This document shows, piece by piece, positions 24,286-34,600 of a stretch of DNA of 47,566 nucleotides. The notes beneath the pieces were generated by a model, which had not been told where the DNA came from, did not search any database, and was given only the letters and a program-made list of their open reading frames with translations. The stretch spans positions 1 through 47,566 of the forward strand of contig JABDFS010000012.1 in the NCBI GenBank assembly GCA_013286425.1, read 5' to 3'. Made by a program: the position numbers and the translations under genes. Position 1 is the stretch's first letter. The number at the start of each line of letters is the position of its first letter. This stretch comes from Bacteroidota bacterium. Its GTDB lineage: Bacteria > Bacteroidota > Bacteroidia > Chitinophagales > Chitinophagaceae.

Positions 24286-24590
24286 CCATGTCCTTAGGAA
24301 AAACAATACCTGAAAAAGATGGAGTTTATTTTATAACATTTATCAGCTAAAGCAGACAGGGCAGACAGGCCTCTGCAAGATAGCTGCCTTTATTTGAGCT
24401 ATCCAATAGCTATAATGCAGTTTATATATAGTTTGATGTATTGAAAAAAGCTGGTCATTATATTATTGGCTATACCATGATGGTTGACGCAACAGCTTCT
24501 CCGCAGATTTATATTCAATCATCCCCGCAATCAGAATTATGCAGGTATTCTGTTATCAGGGTGGAAAGGATGAGTATATAATAGTTATAA
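24286..24590 (+). pseudogene. Decayed REP-associated tyrosine transposase (RAYT, IS200-like)
   Basis: From the ATG at about 24288 the frame reads MSLGKTIPEKDGVYFITFIS and stops. Another frame gives SYNAVYIWFDVLKKAGHYII, then GYTMMVD. These match the start (xxYFITFT) and the middle (YxxWFDxLKxxGHYIxGYxxMPNHxH) of the Y1 transposase family. The HUH histidine region after GYTMM is destroyed. Near 24540 the pieces NYAGILLSGWK resemble the C-terminal YSSARNYAG segment. Several frameshifts and a deletion make it inactive. Confidence 0.55.
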
Positions 24591-24597
24591 AAGACAA

Positions 24598-24623
24598 AAG
24601 GCTATACTATAAAGTATAACCTC
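24598..24623 (-). terminator. Terminator hairpin after the tRNA genes
   Basis: GGCTATACT (24600-24608) and AGTATAACC (24613-24621) form a 9-bp stem with one mismatch. On the minus strand it is followed by a T-rich stretch, placing it 15 bp after tRNA-Leu. Confidence 0.55.
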
Positions 24624-24635
24624 TTGATTCTAATG

Positions 24636-24721
24636 TGCCCCAGGCGGGAATTGAACCCGCACCCGCGTTGCGGCGGACAGGATTTTAAGTCCTGCGTGTC
24701 TACCAGTTCCACCACCAGGGC
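24636..24721 (-). tRNA. tRNA-Leu (anticodon UAA)
   Basis: 86 nt on the minus strand, starting GCCCTGGTGGTGGAACTGGT. The acceptor stem closes with CCTGGGGC plus discriminator A. The anticodon loop CTTAAAA gives UAA. A long class II variable arm and the TTCAATTCC T-loop are present. No CCA is encoded. Confidence 0.95.
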
Positions 24722-24767
24722 GAAAAAAAAAGTTACCAGTTATTGCTAACTAATAACTTTTTAAGAG

Positions 24768-24840
<73 letters not shown>

Positions 24841-24914
24841 ATTATGTATAAGAACTTTTAAAGGACGGCAAAAATAGTGATCTGCAGCAAACTGCAAAAA
24901 AATTTTAAGCCAAA

Positions 24915-25115
24915 TTATTTATACTGTGGAGTGTATAAAGTATTTGATGGTACTTCTACATCAGGTTTGCCTTTATACCTGTAAGTATATAAATAGAAGC
25001 ACATTCCTGTACAAAGAGCAACCAAACAAAGCACCTGCAGGTAAAATAAAAAACGAGAGGAATTCACCCAGTTATAACCAAACTCTTTTTCTTTATAATC
25101 TATTTCGTGTGACAT
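24915..25115 (-). CDS. Small single-TM protein, function unknown
   Basis: 66 residues: an acidic N-terminus (MSHEIDYKEKEFGYNWVNSS), one membrane helix (FLFYLQVLCLVALCTGMCFY) and a short C-terminal tail (KPDVEVPSNTLYTPQYK). No family named. It lies just upstream of the tRNA pair on the same strand. A TACTTTTG box at 25133-25140 is a plausible -7 element, which supports it being a gene. Confidence 0.6.
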   Translation of the reverse strand: MSHEIDYKEKEFGYNWVNSSRFLFYLQVLCLVALCTGMCFYLYTYRYKGKPDVEVPSNTLYTPQYK

Positions 25116-25132
25116 GTTGAATGTTTACGCTG

Positions 25133-25140
25133 CAAAAGTA
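25133..25140 (-). promoter_or_regulatory. Possible -7 element
   Basis: TACTTTTG (minus strand) fits TAnnTTTG, 17 bp before the ATG of the 66-residue gene. No matching -33 TTG was found. Confidence 0.4.
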
Positions 25141-25157
25141 AGGGCTGTTAACAAATA

Positions 25158-26186
25158 TTATTTCTTCTCTTTAACAATTTCTGAAAAATGTTTTTTCTTG
25201 CTGATAAAGAAAGCCCAAACAAGTGAGCCTTTATAAACTCCCTCTAACTTTTTTAATTTTCCTGCAGGAAGTTTCTGGTATTTATACTGAATAAATATCC
25301 ATCGCAAAACACCGGCATGTGCCTTAAATACGGCAAGAAATGATTGCATATCTTTTTGCAATAAACTTTTAAATGCAAATATCCAATCCAAAAAAACGCG
25401 CAACGGAACTTTCCATAAGGCTTCAGAAAAAGAAAAGTTTTTCAACAGCATGATGAAATTATTCCTGAAGTTTAAAAATGTTTTGCGGCTGTTTGTTTTT
25501 GGTAATGTGCCACCGCCAACATGATATACAACAGATGAAGGGCAACAATAAACTGAATATCCTTTACGTTGCAAACGCCAACAGAGATCTATCTCTTCCA
25601 TGTGTGCGAAGAAATGACTATCGAATCCTTGCAATTCATGAAACAGTTCTGAACGAATGCATAGTGCGGCGCCTGTTGCCCAAAATACTTTTGTAAGCGA
25701 ATTGTACTGGCCTTTATCTTCTTCACAGATATCAAATATTCGTCCACGTGCAAACGCATACCCTAATGTATCCATCCATCCTCCACATGCACCTGCATGT
25801 TCAAAAAAGTTTTTATTGTAGTATGATAATATTTTGGGTTGACAGGCTGCAATATTTTTATCTGATTCCATCAAATCAATTAATGGTTCAATCCAATTGG
25901 GCATTACTTCAACATCTGAATTCAAAAGAATATAATAGTCTGATTTAACTTTAGACAATGCTTTATTATATCCGCCTGCAAAACCATAGTTTTTATCAAG
26001 CAAAATAATTTCAGCATCTTTAAAATTGTTAGCGAGATATAAGACACTGTCATCTGTGGAACCGTTATCAGCAACTATAATTTTTTTACCGGGATAGGTT
26101 GATGCAAAAACAGAAGGCAGAAATTTTTCTAGATAACTGCGGCCATTATAATTTAAGATCACTATCGCAACAGAAGGAAAATTCAA
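25158..26186 (-). CDS. Glycosyltransferase family 2
   Basis: 342 residues, GT-A fold: VAIVILNYNGRSYLEKFLPS at the start, ADNGSTDDSV nucleotide-binding strand end, NYGFAGGYNKAL, YYILLNSDVEV with D91-x-E93 as the metal (DxD) motif, then FWATGAALCIRSELF and HMEEIDLCWRLQRKGYSVYC. This last pair is typical of rhamnosyl- or galactofuranosyl-transferase-like GT2 enzymes. A basic C-terminal part follows. It probably adds sugars to a surface polysaccharide; donor and acceptor unknown. Divergent from yicC. Confidence 0.9.
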   Translation of the reverse strand: MNFPSVAIVILNYNGRSYLEKFLPSVFASTYPGKKIIVADNGSTDDSVLYLANNFKDAEIILLDKNYGFAGGYNKALSKVKSDYYILLNSDVEVMPNWIEPLIDLMESDKNIAACQPKILSYYNKNFFEHAGACGGWMDTLGYAFARGRIFDICEEDKGQYNSLTKVFWATGAALCIRSELFHELQGFDSHFFAHMEEIDLCWRLQRKGYSVYCCPSSVVYHVGGGTLPKTNSRKTFLNFRNNFIMLLKNFSFSEALWKVPLRVFLDWIFAFKSLLQKDMQSFLAVFKAHAGVLRWIFIQYKYQKLPAGKLKKLEGVYKGSLVWAFFISKKKHFSEIVKEKK

Positions 26187-26312
26187 TGCGTTTTAGTCAA
26201 AAATAAATGTAAAACAATCACCATAAGCAAGTAATTCGTTAATCCTTCCGGTTAAAAACAATACAAACAGCTTGCACATAATTACTTTTCTTTGCAAACA
26301 TACATTCTGAAT

Positions 26313-27188
26313 ATGCTCTACTCAATGACAGGATATGGCCGTGCAGAAAAAACGATAGCGGACAAAACCTATTTAATAGAATTACGATCGCTGAACGGCA
26401 AACAATATGACATTCGCCTTACCATGCCGTCACTTTTAAAACCTTACGAATTTGAAATAAGAAATATCTTAAATGAAGGTTTAATGCGTGGGAGTATTGA
26501 ATGCGTTATAACGCTTTCGCAAAATGGCAGCGATAAAGCTATTCGTGTAAATAAAAATGTTGTGAAGGCTTACTATGCACCTGTTTTTGAATTATCAAAA
26601 GAACTGGGTTTATCACAGGAAAATATTTTAAGTACTTTATTACGTTTACCCGATGTTATAGGTGCATCAACAGAAATAATTGCTGAAGATGAATGGCAAC
26701 TATTTTCAAAACTTCTGAATGATGCCATTAATGATTTGAATGGTCATAGAAAAGAAGAAGGCAAAAGCATGGAAGATGATCTTACTGTAAGAATTTCAAA
26801 CATTGAATTGCAACAAGCTGCTGTAGCTTTACTTGAACCACAACGAAGAATAAAAATAAAAGAAGGTTTACAAAAAGTACTTGACGAAAACCTGGGAAAA
26901 GAAAATTATGATCCTAACCGTTTAGAACAGGAACTCATTTATTACATTGAAAAAATAGATATAAGCGAAGAACAGGTGCGCCTGAAAAATCATTGTGAAT
27001 ATTTTAGAGATGTACTGAATGATAAATCTATAATCAAAGGAAAAAAACTATCCTTTATTCTCCAGGAAATAGGAAGGGAAATAAATACAACCGGTTCAAA
27101 AGCTTATGATTCAGATGTTCAGAAATGTGTTGTATTGATGAAAGATGAACTGGAAAAAGCAAAAGAGCAAATCTTAAACGTGCTATAA
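26313..27188 (+). CDS. yicC: YicC family endoribonuclease-type protein
   Basis: 291 residues from the ATG at 26313. That start yields the family's conserved MLYSMTGYGRAE opening; the TTG at 26292 is less likely. The two YicC domains are complete: the N-terminal block (LIELRSLNGKQYDIRLTMPS, EFEIRNILNEGLMRGSIEC) and the C-terminal DUF1732 block (EQVRLKNHCEYFRDVL, KGKKLSFILQEIGREINTTG, then SKAYD). E. coli YicC and relatives are reported endoribonucleases. gldH begins 4 bp after the stop, so the two are co-transcribed. Confidence 0.93.
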   Translation: MLYSMTGYGRAEKTIADKTYLIELRSLNGKQYDIRLTMPSLLKPYEFEIRNILNEGLMRGSIECVITLSQNGSDKAIRVNKNVVKAYYAPVFELSKELGLSQENILSTLLRLPDVIGASTEIIAEDEWQLFSKLLNDAINDLNGHRKEEGKSMEDDLTVRISNIELQQAAVALLEPQRRIKIKEGLQKVLDENLGKENYDPNRLEQELIYYIEKIDISEEQVRLKNHCEYFRDVLNDKSIIKGKKLSFILQEIGREINTTGSKAYDSDVQKCVVLMKDELEKAKEQILNVL

Positions 27189-27192
27189 AAAA

Positions 27193-27657
27193 ATGAAGTT
27201 CTCCGGTTATATAATTTGTATTGCTGTATTATTTTTTTCATCCTGCAATACGATTGATGTGCATGAGAAAACAACCGCTATTCCAAAGCATGAATGGAAC
27301 AGCAATGACAGTTTACCCTTTACATTCATTTCCTCCGACAGTGCAGCTTATTATAATATTTATTTTGTTTTCCGCCATACAGAATCATATCACTTTAATA
27401 ATATCTGGATTGACTTTACATCGGTTTCGCCGGATAAAAAAGCACAAACACAAAGACTTAATCTGCAACTAACAAATGTTAATGGATGGCTAGGCGCATC
27501 AATGGATGATATAATTGAACAACGCGTATTACTCTTCGGCAATCCCATAAAGCTTAATAAAGGCAATTACACATTTTACATTCAACAGGTAATGCGCGAA
27601 GACCCTCTACAAAATATTCTGAATGTGGGGATACGTATAGAAAAAATAGTACAGTAA
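27193..27657 (+). CDS. gldH: Gliding motility lipoprotein GldH
   Basis: 154 residues with a lipoprotein signal (lipobox SSC, Cys19). The mature protein follows the GldH pattern: WNSNDSLPFTFISSDSAAYY, then NIYFVFRHTESYHFNNIWID, NVNGWLGASMDDIIEQRVLL, and GNYTFYIQQVMREDPLQNIL then NVGIRIE. The MRxDPLxxIxxVGIRIE end is diagnostic. GldH is needed for gliding and chitin use in Flavobacterium johnsoniae and belongs to the Gld/T9SS set. That is consistent with the T9SS substrates encoded nearby. Confidence 0.92.
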   Translation: MKFSGYIICIAVLFFSSCNTIDVHEKTTAIPKHEWNSNDSLPFTFISSDSAAYYNIYFVFRHTESYHFNNIWIDFTSVSPDKKAQTQRLNLQLTNVNGWLGASMDDIIEQRVLLFGNPIKLNKGNYTFYIQQVMREDPLQNILNVGIRIEKIVQ

Positions 27658-27743
27658 CAGGTATTTAACTGAACACTTTTACTCATGAAATTCCCACCAA
27701 CTAAGTATTAAAATAACTTTCAAACTAAACACACAATTTTTCT

Positions 27744-27823
27744 ATGGGTAACCATCACAAAAGACATCATAATGTCTTACGGCATTGCATTGTTTTGCCA
27801 TTGCTATAGCAAAAGGCAAAGTT
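27744..27823 (+). pseudogene. N-terminal remnant of a third T9SS glycosidase-like paralogue
   Basis: From the ATG at 27744 the DNA aligns with the start of the gene at 31653. It begins TCTATGGGTAACCATCACAA, versus TCTATGACCAACCACCACAA there, and it ends TAGCAAAAGGCAAA, versus TAGCAAAAGGCCAA. The frame is MGNHHKRHHNVLRHCIVLPL, then L and a TAG at 27807. Only the signal-peptide region survives. Confidence 0.6.
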
Positions 27824-28222
27824 TTAAACCCAATAATTTTAGCAGTATAACACTGAAAGATTACAGCTATGCCATTTCACAAGATTTATCCTGAATTTTA
27901 ATTGTGGTTGCAAACACCATTAATCTTTATTAAACCTAATTCAATACTTAAATTTTACACTCCCAAAAATAATTCATTATTAAGAAAAATTATTATAGGT
28001 TGTATTTTAAATTTTCTATTTTTACCTGTATAGTAAATTAATTTAACTACTCTCTGTAAAATTGATTTGCATTAATAGAAAAGATTGTTTTACTGCTTTA
28101 GGTTTTTTTAAAAATTTTAGCTTAACGCCGCTTTATCAATCTCGTACTCAGTAAAAAAATCAATAAAGGGTTGAATCTTTTTTATAGAAAGAAAGACGTC
28201 GTTTTGAACCAACACTGTTTTT
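27824..28222 (+). other. Long AT-rich leader region
   Basis: No coding frame. It ends in CCAACACTGTTTTTATG, which parallels AAAACACTGTTTCTATG before the paralogue at 31653. Part of the 5' UTR was therefore duplicated with the gene. No clear promoter can be assigned. Confidence 0.4.
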
Positions 28223-31200
28223 ATGGGCGACTATTTTAAATGGTATTACACTGTTTTAATTTTTCTTATTTCTTTTACAATCGTAAAGGGGCAAACTATA
28301 AATAAAGTATCTGCAAATGATGGGATATGGGAGGACTATGGAACTGTTGTAAGTGCTAAAACATACCCTGAGTTTCATGGCCGGTTGGTGAATGTTAACT
28401 GGTCTGATATTGAAACCTCTCCCGATTTTTGGAATTGGGCTATATTCGACAGTGATGTTAATCAGCACATAATAGACAGCATGCCCGTTATCATCCTCGT
28501 TTATACGGGCTCTAATGCACCAAACTGGATGTACTCAAATGGCGTACCGCAGGTTAATGCAATTGATTCTTCAGGCAACATTATAGCATATTCACCTTAC
28601 TATCTTGATAATAATTATAATTATTATTTTAAAAGAATGATTGATAGTGTATGCAATCATATTCAAAACTATCCTTCATCAACAAGAAATTTTGTCATAG
28701 GCATGCAGGGTTGTTATGGTAGCACCGGAGACCCCATAGCATATAAAGGAAATGTCGCACCACAATATCAAATTACCTCTGTACAATTTGATAGTCTGTT
28801 CAAAGTTTACTCTCTATATTATTATAACGATTACCAAAACCTTACGCCATCAATACATTTACTAAGTAATCCCGCTCCTACTGATTCGTCAGAAACATAT
28901 TGGCTGTTGAGCAATTGTCCGGGCGGATGGATAAAATGCGGAACGTTTGCAAAAGGTTCTCAAATAAATATGGAACTTGATAAAAATGGATGGTTGTATA
29001 ATATTTTAAATCAGCCGCAAGGCGGACAGTTTGTATTATCAAGAAGTGAAATTGCAGGAGCACAGTTATATGCAGGCTGGTGGTTAGAAGATCATTACAA
29101 AGAAATGTTTGGCATTATGTGCTATTGCATTTATTGGGGGCTTGACTGGCCTAATGAAACTTCAGACATGATTATTGATCACCATTATGATTCTTCATTT
29201 GCATTTTTTAATAAATATGCAGGCCAGAAAATACCGGGGCTTGCAACCAATGCAGTGTGTGCATTAAAAGATGCATTAGATGCTTCTGACAGTATAAGGT
29301 TTCCTTCAAATGTTTATGGTACTGTTAGTCAAACCAACTCAAACAGGTACATAAATATTTACAATGCTTACAGCAGTTATGGAGCGAAGCTGGAAGATGT
29401 TTCTGCCGCGATGACTAATGATCTTGGCAGCCTTGCAGCAAAAGGAACTAATGATGTTGGCTGGCACTTGCTGCCTGGCAACTATGAAAGATATCTTCAC
29501 CAGATAAATGCCAATACAACAAGTGCAGGATATTGGAATGTTGATGATGCCGATAGTCTTGTTATGTATGGCAGGTACGCAAGAGGCTTTGACATAATCA
29601 ATAAAAAAAATTCATTGTGTTTTGATGTGGATGATAATTTTTTAAGAAATGCGCCATTAAAAGGAGCATACCCTGTAACTATTGAAATAACATACTTTGA
29701 CAGCGGGTATGGAAGCTGGGGATTATTTTACGATGCGGTTAGTAATAGTAATAAAACTTCCGGTAGAATAGTATGCATGAATACCCATACATGGAAAAAA
29801 TACAAAGTTGTTTTAAAGGATGCAAACTTTGGAAACAATTCATTAAGGAATTCTGATTTTTATATTCAAAATACAGGAAGGCAAAATGTAATTTTCAGTA
29901 CAGTTGAATTATCAAGAACGCAGTTGCCCGATACAGGGTTTATAACAACATCGCTTGCTGCTTTTGATACTGTTTGTATCAACTCAGCTCTTCCACCCAA
30001 TTCATTTGTATTACATGCCTCATCGTTAGACGGCAGCAACATACAAATCGGGCCTTTTAAAAACTGCAGTTTTTCAACAGCAGCCAACGGAAATTTTGCT
30101 GACACATTATTCATAAATAATTACAGTAACAATACTATCAATCAAACCATTTATGTAAAAATAAATACCTCAAGTGCAATAACTATATCAGGCAATATTC
30201 CAATAACCGGTGGCGGCAAAAATAAAGCCTTGATTAATGTTAATGGCAGGGTTTTAAATACAAGTCCAACATTAAATGCAACTGTTACCAATGTTACTTG
30301 TTACAATAATAAAAATGGTGCTATTGCATTGCAGACGGCAGGAGGAACAGGGCCATTTACTTATACATGGACAAACAACATACAACAATTCTGGACTGCC
30401 ACAACACAAAATATTAACAGCCTGCAACCAGCTAATTACACAGTTGTGGTAAATTCTGCTTATGGATGCAATACTTCAAAAACATTCGCAATAACACAGC
30501 CGCCAATATTGCATGAAACTATTACACAAGGCAAAACTGTTATTTGTAAAGGTGGTTCAACAACAGTTACTGTATCTGCAACAGGAGGTACTCCCCCTTA
30601 TACAGGAACAGGAATATTTATACAGTTTCCTGGATTTCAATTATATCCTGTTAGCGATACAAAAAGTTGCAGCGATACTTCAGGAATAAGCATAAATGAC
30701 GGCTATTTAATTAGCCCTTTAAAACCTGATGGAATACGTGGACCTAACAGCGTTAAAAGTAATCAGGCAAAAATCTCATATAAGGTTATAAATCCTATTG
30801 GAACTAATGTTTATCGTTGGGTTGTTGTTGGAGGGCTTATAACATCCGGACAAAGTACTTCATCAATTATTGTAACGTGGGGTATTTCTGCAGGAACAGT
30901 TTCGGTATATGCAAGTAATCCCTGCGGAAATTCTGATTCAACAACTTTAAATGTCAGCATAAATAACAAACTGGATAATAATTCAGATTCTACTATCTCA
31001 GATGCAATGGCAAAAAAACTTTCATCGGATGATGAAATTGTTTTAATACCAAACCCGGTCAGAGATGAAGCAACAATAGAGTTCTTTACAGAAATAAGTG
31101 AAGTTTATACAATAGAGATAACAGATGCAAGCGGAAAAAAATTACTTATACAAAAGCATATTTCGCTGCCAGGCAGAAATCTTGAAAAGTTAGATGTAGC

Positions 31201-31282
31201 AAGGTTTTCAGCAGGTTTATATATTGTAACACTTAAGGATCGAAATGGGGAAAAAAGAGCTGTATTAATGCTAAAAGAATGA
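28223..31282 (+). CDS. Large T9SS-secreted glycoside-hydrolase-like protein, copy 1
   Basis: 1019 residues. After the signal peptide comes a TIM-barrel-like domain of clan GH-A look (about 30-340): VNWSDIETSPDFWNWAIFDS, PVIILVYTGSNAPNWMYSN, IGMQGCYGSTGDPIAYKG, FVLSRSEIAGAQLYAGWWLE. Next is a beta-sandwich (YPVTIEITYFDSGYGSWGLF), then SprB-type repeats (VTCYNNKNGAIALQTAGGTG), an Ig/PKD-like domain and a T9SS type A tail (LIPNPVRDEATIEFF, SAGLYIVTLKD). In the strand where the acid/base Glu is expected, the motif is MQGCYGSTGD, with no Asn-Glu. Catalysis is therefore uncertain. Exported, probably polysaccharide-directed. Confidence 0.8.
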   Translation: MGDYFKWYYTVLIFLISFTIVKGQTINKVSANDGIWEDYGTVVSAKTYPEFHGRLVNVNWSDIETSPDFWNWAIFDSDVNQHIIDSMPVIILVYTGSNAPNWMYSNGVPQVNAIDSSGNIIAYSPYYLDNNYNYYFKRMIDSVCNHIQNYPSSTRNFVIGMQGCYGSTGDPIAYKGNVAPQYQITSVQFDSLFKVYSLYYYNDYQNLTPSIHLLSNPAPTDSSETYWLLSNCPGGWIKCGTFAKGSQINMELDKNGWLYNILNQPQGGQFVLSRSEIAGAQLYAGWWLEDHYKEMFGIMCYCIYWGLDWPNETSDMIIDHHYDSSFAFFNKYAGQKIPGLATNAVCALKDALDASDSIRFPSNVYGTVSQTNSNRYINIYNAYSSYGAKLEDVSAAMTNDLGSLAAKGTNDVGWHLLPGNYERYLHQINANTTSAGYWNVDDADSLVMYGRYARGFDIINKKNSLCFDVDDNFLRNAPLKGAYPVTIEITYFDSGYGSWGLFYDAVSNSNKTSGRIVCMNTHTWKKYKVVLKDANFGNNSLRNSDFYIQNTGRQNVIFSTVELSRTQLPDTGFITTSLAAFDTVCINSALPPNSFVLHASSLDGSNIQIGPFKNCSFSTAANGNFADTLFINNYSNNTINQTIYVKINTSSAITISGNIPITGGGKNKALINVNGRVLNTSPTLNATVTNVTCYNNKNGAIALQTAGGTGPFTYTWTNNIQQFWTATTQNINSLQPANYTVVVNSAYGCNTSKTFAITQPPILHETITQGKTVICKGGSTTVTVSATGGTPPYTGTGIFIQFPGFQLYPVSDTKSCSDTSGISINDGYLISPLKPDGIRGPNSVKSNQAKISYKVINPIGTNVYRWVVVGGLITSGQSTSSIIVTWGISAGTVSVYASNPCGNSDSTTLNVSINNKLDNNSDSTISDAMAKKLSSDDEIVLIPNPVRDEATIEFFTEISEVYTIEITDASGKKLLIQKHISLPGRNLEKLDVARFSAGLYIVTLKDRNGEKRAVLMLKE

Positions 31283-31652
31283 ATTGATTTAAAATATCTG
31301 CATCACGAATGTTTGTTTTTTTAAAAAGTTTTTTTTAAAAAAAATCCCATAATTTTTTTTTTTACATTTTATTTTTATCTTTACACAGATAGGAAAATTG
31401 ACATTTTATTTGCTGATTCTGAATTAAGCACACTACTAGCCGAGTTTTTAAGAATTGTATTATTTAGTAACTAATCATCTCTTTTAAAGTTGCTTTTAAA
31501 CTTTAATTGTGGTCAGATTTTAGCTAACTGCGTACCTGCGAAGACCAAAGAATTATTTGCTTATTTATTAAAGTTTCAAACGTTTTAAAACCAACGAGGA
31601 AATAATGCTTTGTATTGAGTAAGCACATCTCCTCTGCCAAAACACTGTTTCT
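31283..31652 (+). other. AT-rich spacer between the tandem paralogues
   Basis: 370 bases with A/T homopolymer runs (about 31320-31370) and no coding frame. TATCTTTA at about 31376-31383 resembles a weak -7 element. The last 20 bases are similar to the leader before 28223. Confidence 0.4.
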
Positions 31653-34600
31653 ATGACCAACCACCACAAAAGGCATTGTCTTGCCTTAATCTATCTTTTT
31701 GCCTTTTCTGTAGCAAAAGGCCAAATTACCAGCAAACTATCTTCTACTGACGGAACATGGGAAGATTATGGACCTGTCGTAAGCGCAAAAACTTATCCGG
31801 AGATGCATGGCCGTTTGGTAAATGTTAACTGGTCTGATATTGAGACATCGAACAATAACTGGACATGGTCTGTATTTGATAGTGATATTAGTCAGCACAT
31901 CGTAGACAGCATGCCTGTTATTGTTATGGTGTATACAGGCCCGAATGCGCCAGACTGGATATATTCCACCGGTGGCGTACCTAAAGTTAACGCTACCGAT
32001 TCATCTGGTAATATAGTGGCATACTCGCCCTATTACCTTGACGCCAATTACAATACTTACTTTAAAAGAATGATTACTAATGTATGCCTGCATATTCAAA
32101 ATTACGCTCCGTCAACCAGGAATCTGGTAATAGCTGTACAACCTTGCTTTGGAAGTACAGGAGACCCTATAGCTTATAAAGGCACCGTTCCAACAAAATA
32201 CCAGATTAGTATCAGCCAGTTTGATAGTTTGTTCAAGGTCTATTCTTCTTATTATTACAGCCAGTACCAGGGCCTTACTCCTCCCATTCGTTTGCTGAGT
32301 AATCCAAACCCGAGTAGTTCACCTGAAACATACTGGCTATTAAGTAATTGCCCGGGAGGATGGATAAAATGCGGAACTTTTGCTAAAGGTACCCAGGTAA
32401 ACTTTGAGCTTGATAAACTAAGCTGGTTGTATGCCGTTTTGAACCAGCCACAAAATGGACAATTTGTATTGTCGAGAAGTGAGCTTACAGGTCCGCAATT
32501 GTCTGCAGGCTGGTGGTTAAAAGATCATTATAAAGGAATGTTTGCTATGATGTGTAATTCAGTTTACTGGGGGCTTGATTGGCCTAATGAAACTTCTGCT
32601 GTGGTGAGTGACCATAATTATGATTCAACATTTGCATTTTTTAATAAGTATGCAGGTCAGAAAATTCCAGGCATTGCAACCAATGCGGTATGTGCATTAA
32701 AAGATGTGCTCGATGCTTCAGACAGCGTAAGATTTCCGGCAAGCACATACGGCACTATTAGCCAAACCAATTCAAACAGGTATATAAATATTTACAATGC
32801 ATACAGCAGTTACGGAGCTAAGCTGCAGGATGTGTCTGCAGCAATGAATACCGACATGGGCAGCCTTAATGCAAATGGTGTAAATGATGTAGGCTGGCAT
32901 TTATTGCCGGGTAATTACGAACGTTATCTTTACCAGATAAATGCCAATGCAACCAGCGTTGGTTACTGGAATATTGATGATGCCGATAGCCTTGTTATGT
33001 ATGGCAGATATGGACGGGGCTTTGACATGAACAACAAAAAAAATGCATTGTATTTTGATGTTGACAGCAGTTTTTTAAGAAATACACCTTTAAACGGAGC
33101 TTATCCTGTAACTATTGAAGTAACGTATTTTGACAGTGGTTATGGAAGCTGGAGGCTGATGTATGACGCCGTAGGGAATAGCAATAAACTGGCAACAAAA
33201 ATTACCTGCACCAATACCCATACATGGATAAAATCGCAGATAATACTAACAGATGCAAATTTTGCAAACACTGCAGCAGGTAATTCAGATTTCTATATTC
33301 AAAATGCGGGCAGTCAAAACGTAATTTTTAGTACGGTTGAATTATCAAGGTCGCCGCAAATTGATGCAGGGTTTATGACTACCGGAAATATAAAATTTGA
33401 CACCGTCTGTATTAATACAGTGCTTCCTCCGGCTTTGTTTGTGCTGCATGCCGCATCATTAGATGGCAGTAATGTGCAAGTCGGACCTTTTAGGAATTGT
33501 ACTTTTTCAACTTCATCTACAGGTAGTTTCACGAATTCATTAATCTTAAGTAATTATGGTAACTCGATCAACCAAACTATCTATGTGCAATTAAATACTG
33601 CTAATGCAGCAAATACATCCGGCAATATTCCAATTCAAGGCGGAGGTCTTAGTACTACTTATGTAAGTATCCAGAGTTCTGTTGTAAATACAAGCCCATT
33701 ACTTAATGCAGCAATTTCTACTGTAAGCTGTTATGGTAAGAAGGATGGCTCGATTGATTTACAGCCAACAGGCGGAACAGATTCGGCCACATTTACATAT
33801 AAATGGACCAATACCACGCAACCTTTATGGAATGCGACAACACAAGATGTTAGCGCTCTTCAGCCTAATACTTACAATGTTGTAGTAAATTCAGATTATG
33901 GTTGCAGTACTTCAAAAACGTTTGTTATAACGCAGCCGCAGGTCTTGAAAGATACTGTTACACTGGATAGCGCTATTGTTTGTAAAGGCGGATCAACTAC
34001 TGTTACTGTATCAGCAACCGGAGGAACGCTCCCTTATTCAGGAACAGGATCATTTTCTCAACCTACAGGTTATATACTATACACTGTTAATGATGCAAAT
34101 AATTGCAGTGCTTCAAAAGGAATAACAGTTCCAATGGGCACTGTAACCGCTCCTGCAAAGCCTGCCGGTATAAATGGGCCCACTTCAGTAAAAAACTATC
34201 AAACAGGTATTGCATTTAGTGTTGCAAGTCCTAATTACTCTTATGTATATACATGGGCTGTCCCAACAGATGCAACTATAACTTCAGGCCAGGGCACAGC
34301 AAATGTCACGGTAACATGGGGTATTACGGCAGGTTCTGTTTCAGTATATGCAAGTAATAATTGCGGCAGCTCTCCTTCTTACTCAACAACAAAAATTAAA
34401 GTAACAAACAGCTTAGCAGATAGCTCCAACGTCATTTCAAGCGCGGTTGCAGGCACACTTTCAACAAGTGCATCAATTGTACTAATGCCAAATCCTGTAA
34501 AGGATATAGCAATTGTAAAATTCTTTACGGCAAACAGCGAAACTTACACAATGGAAGTAAGCGATGCTAATGGCAAACTGTTATTCATGCGCAAGAGTAT

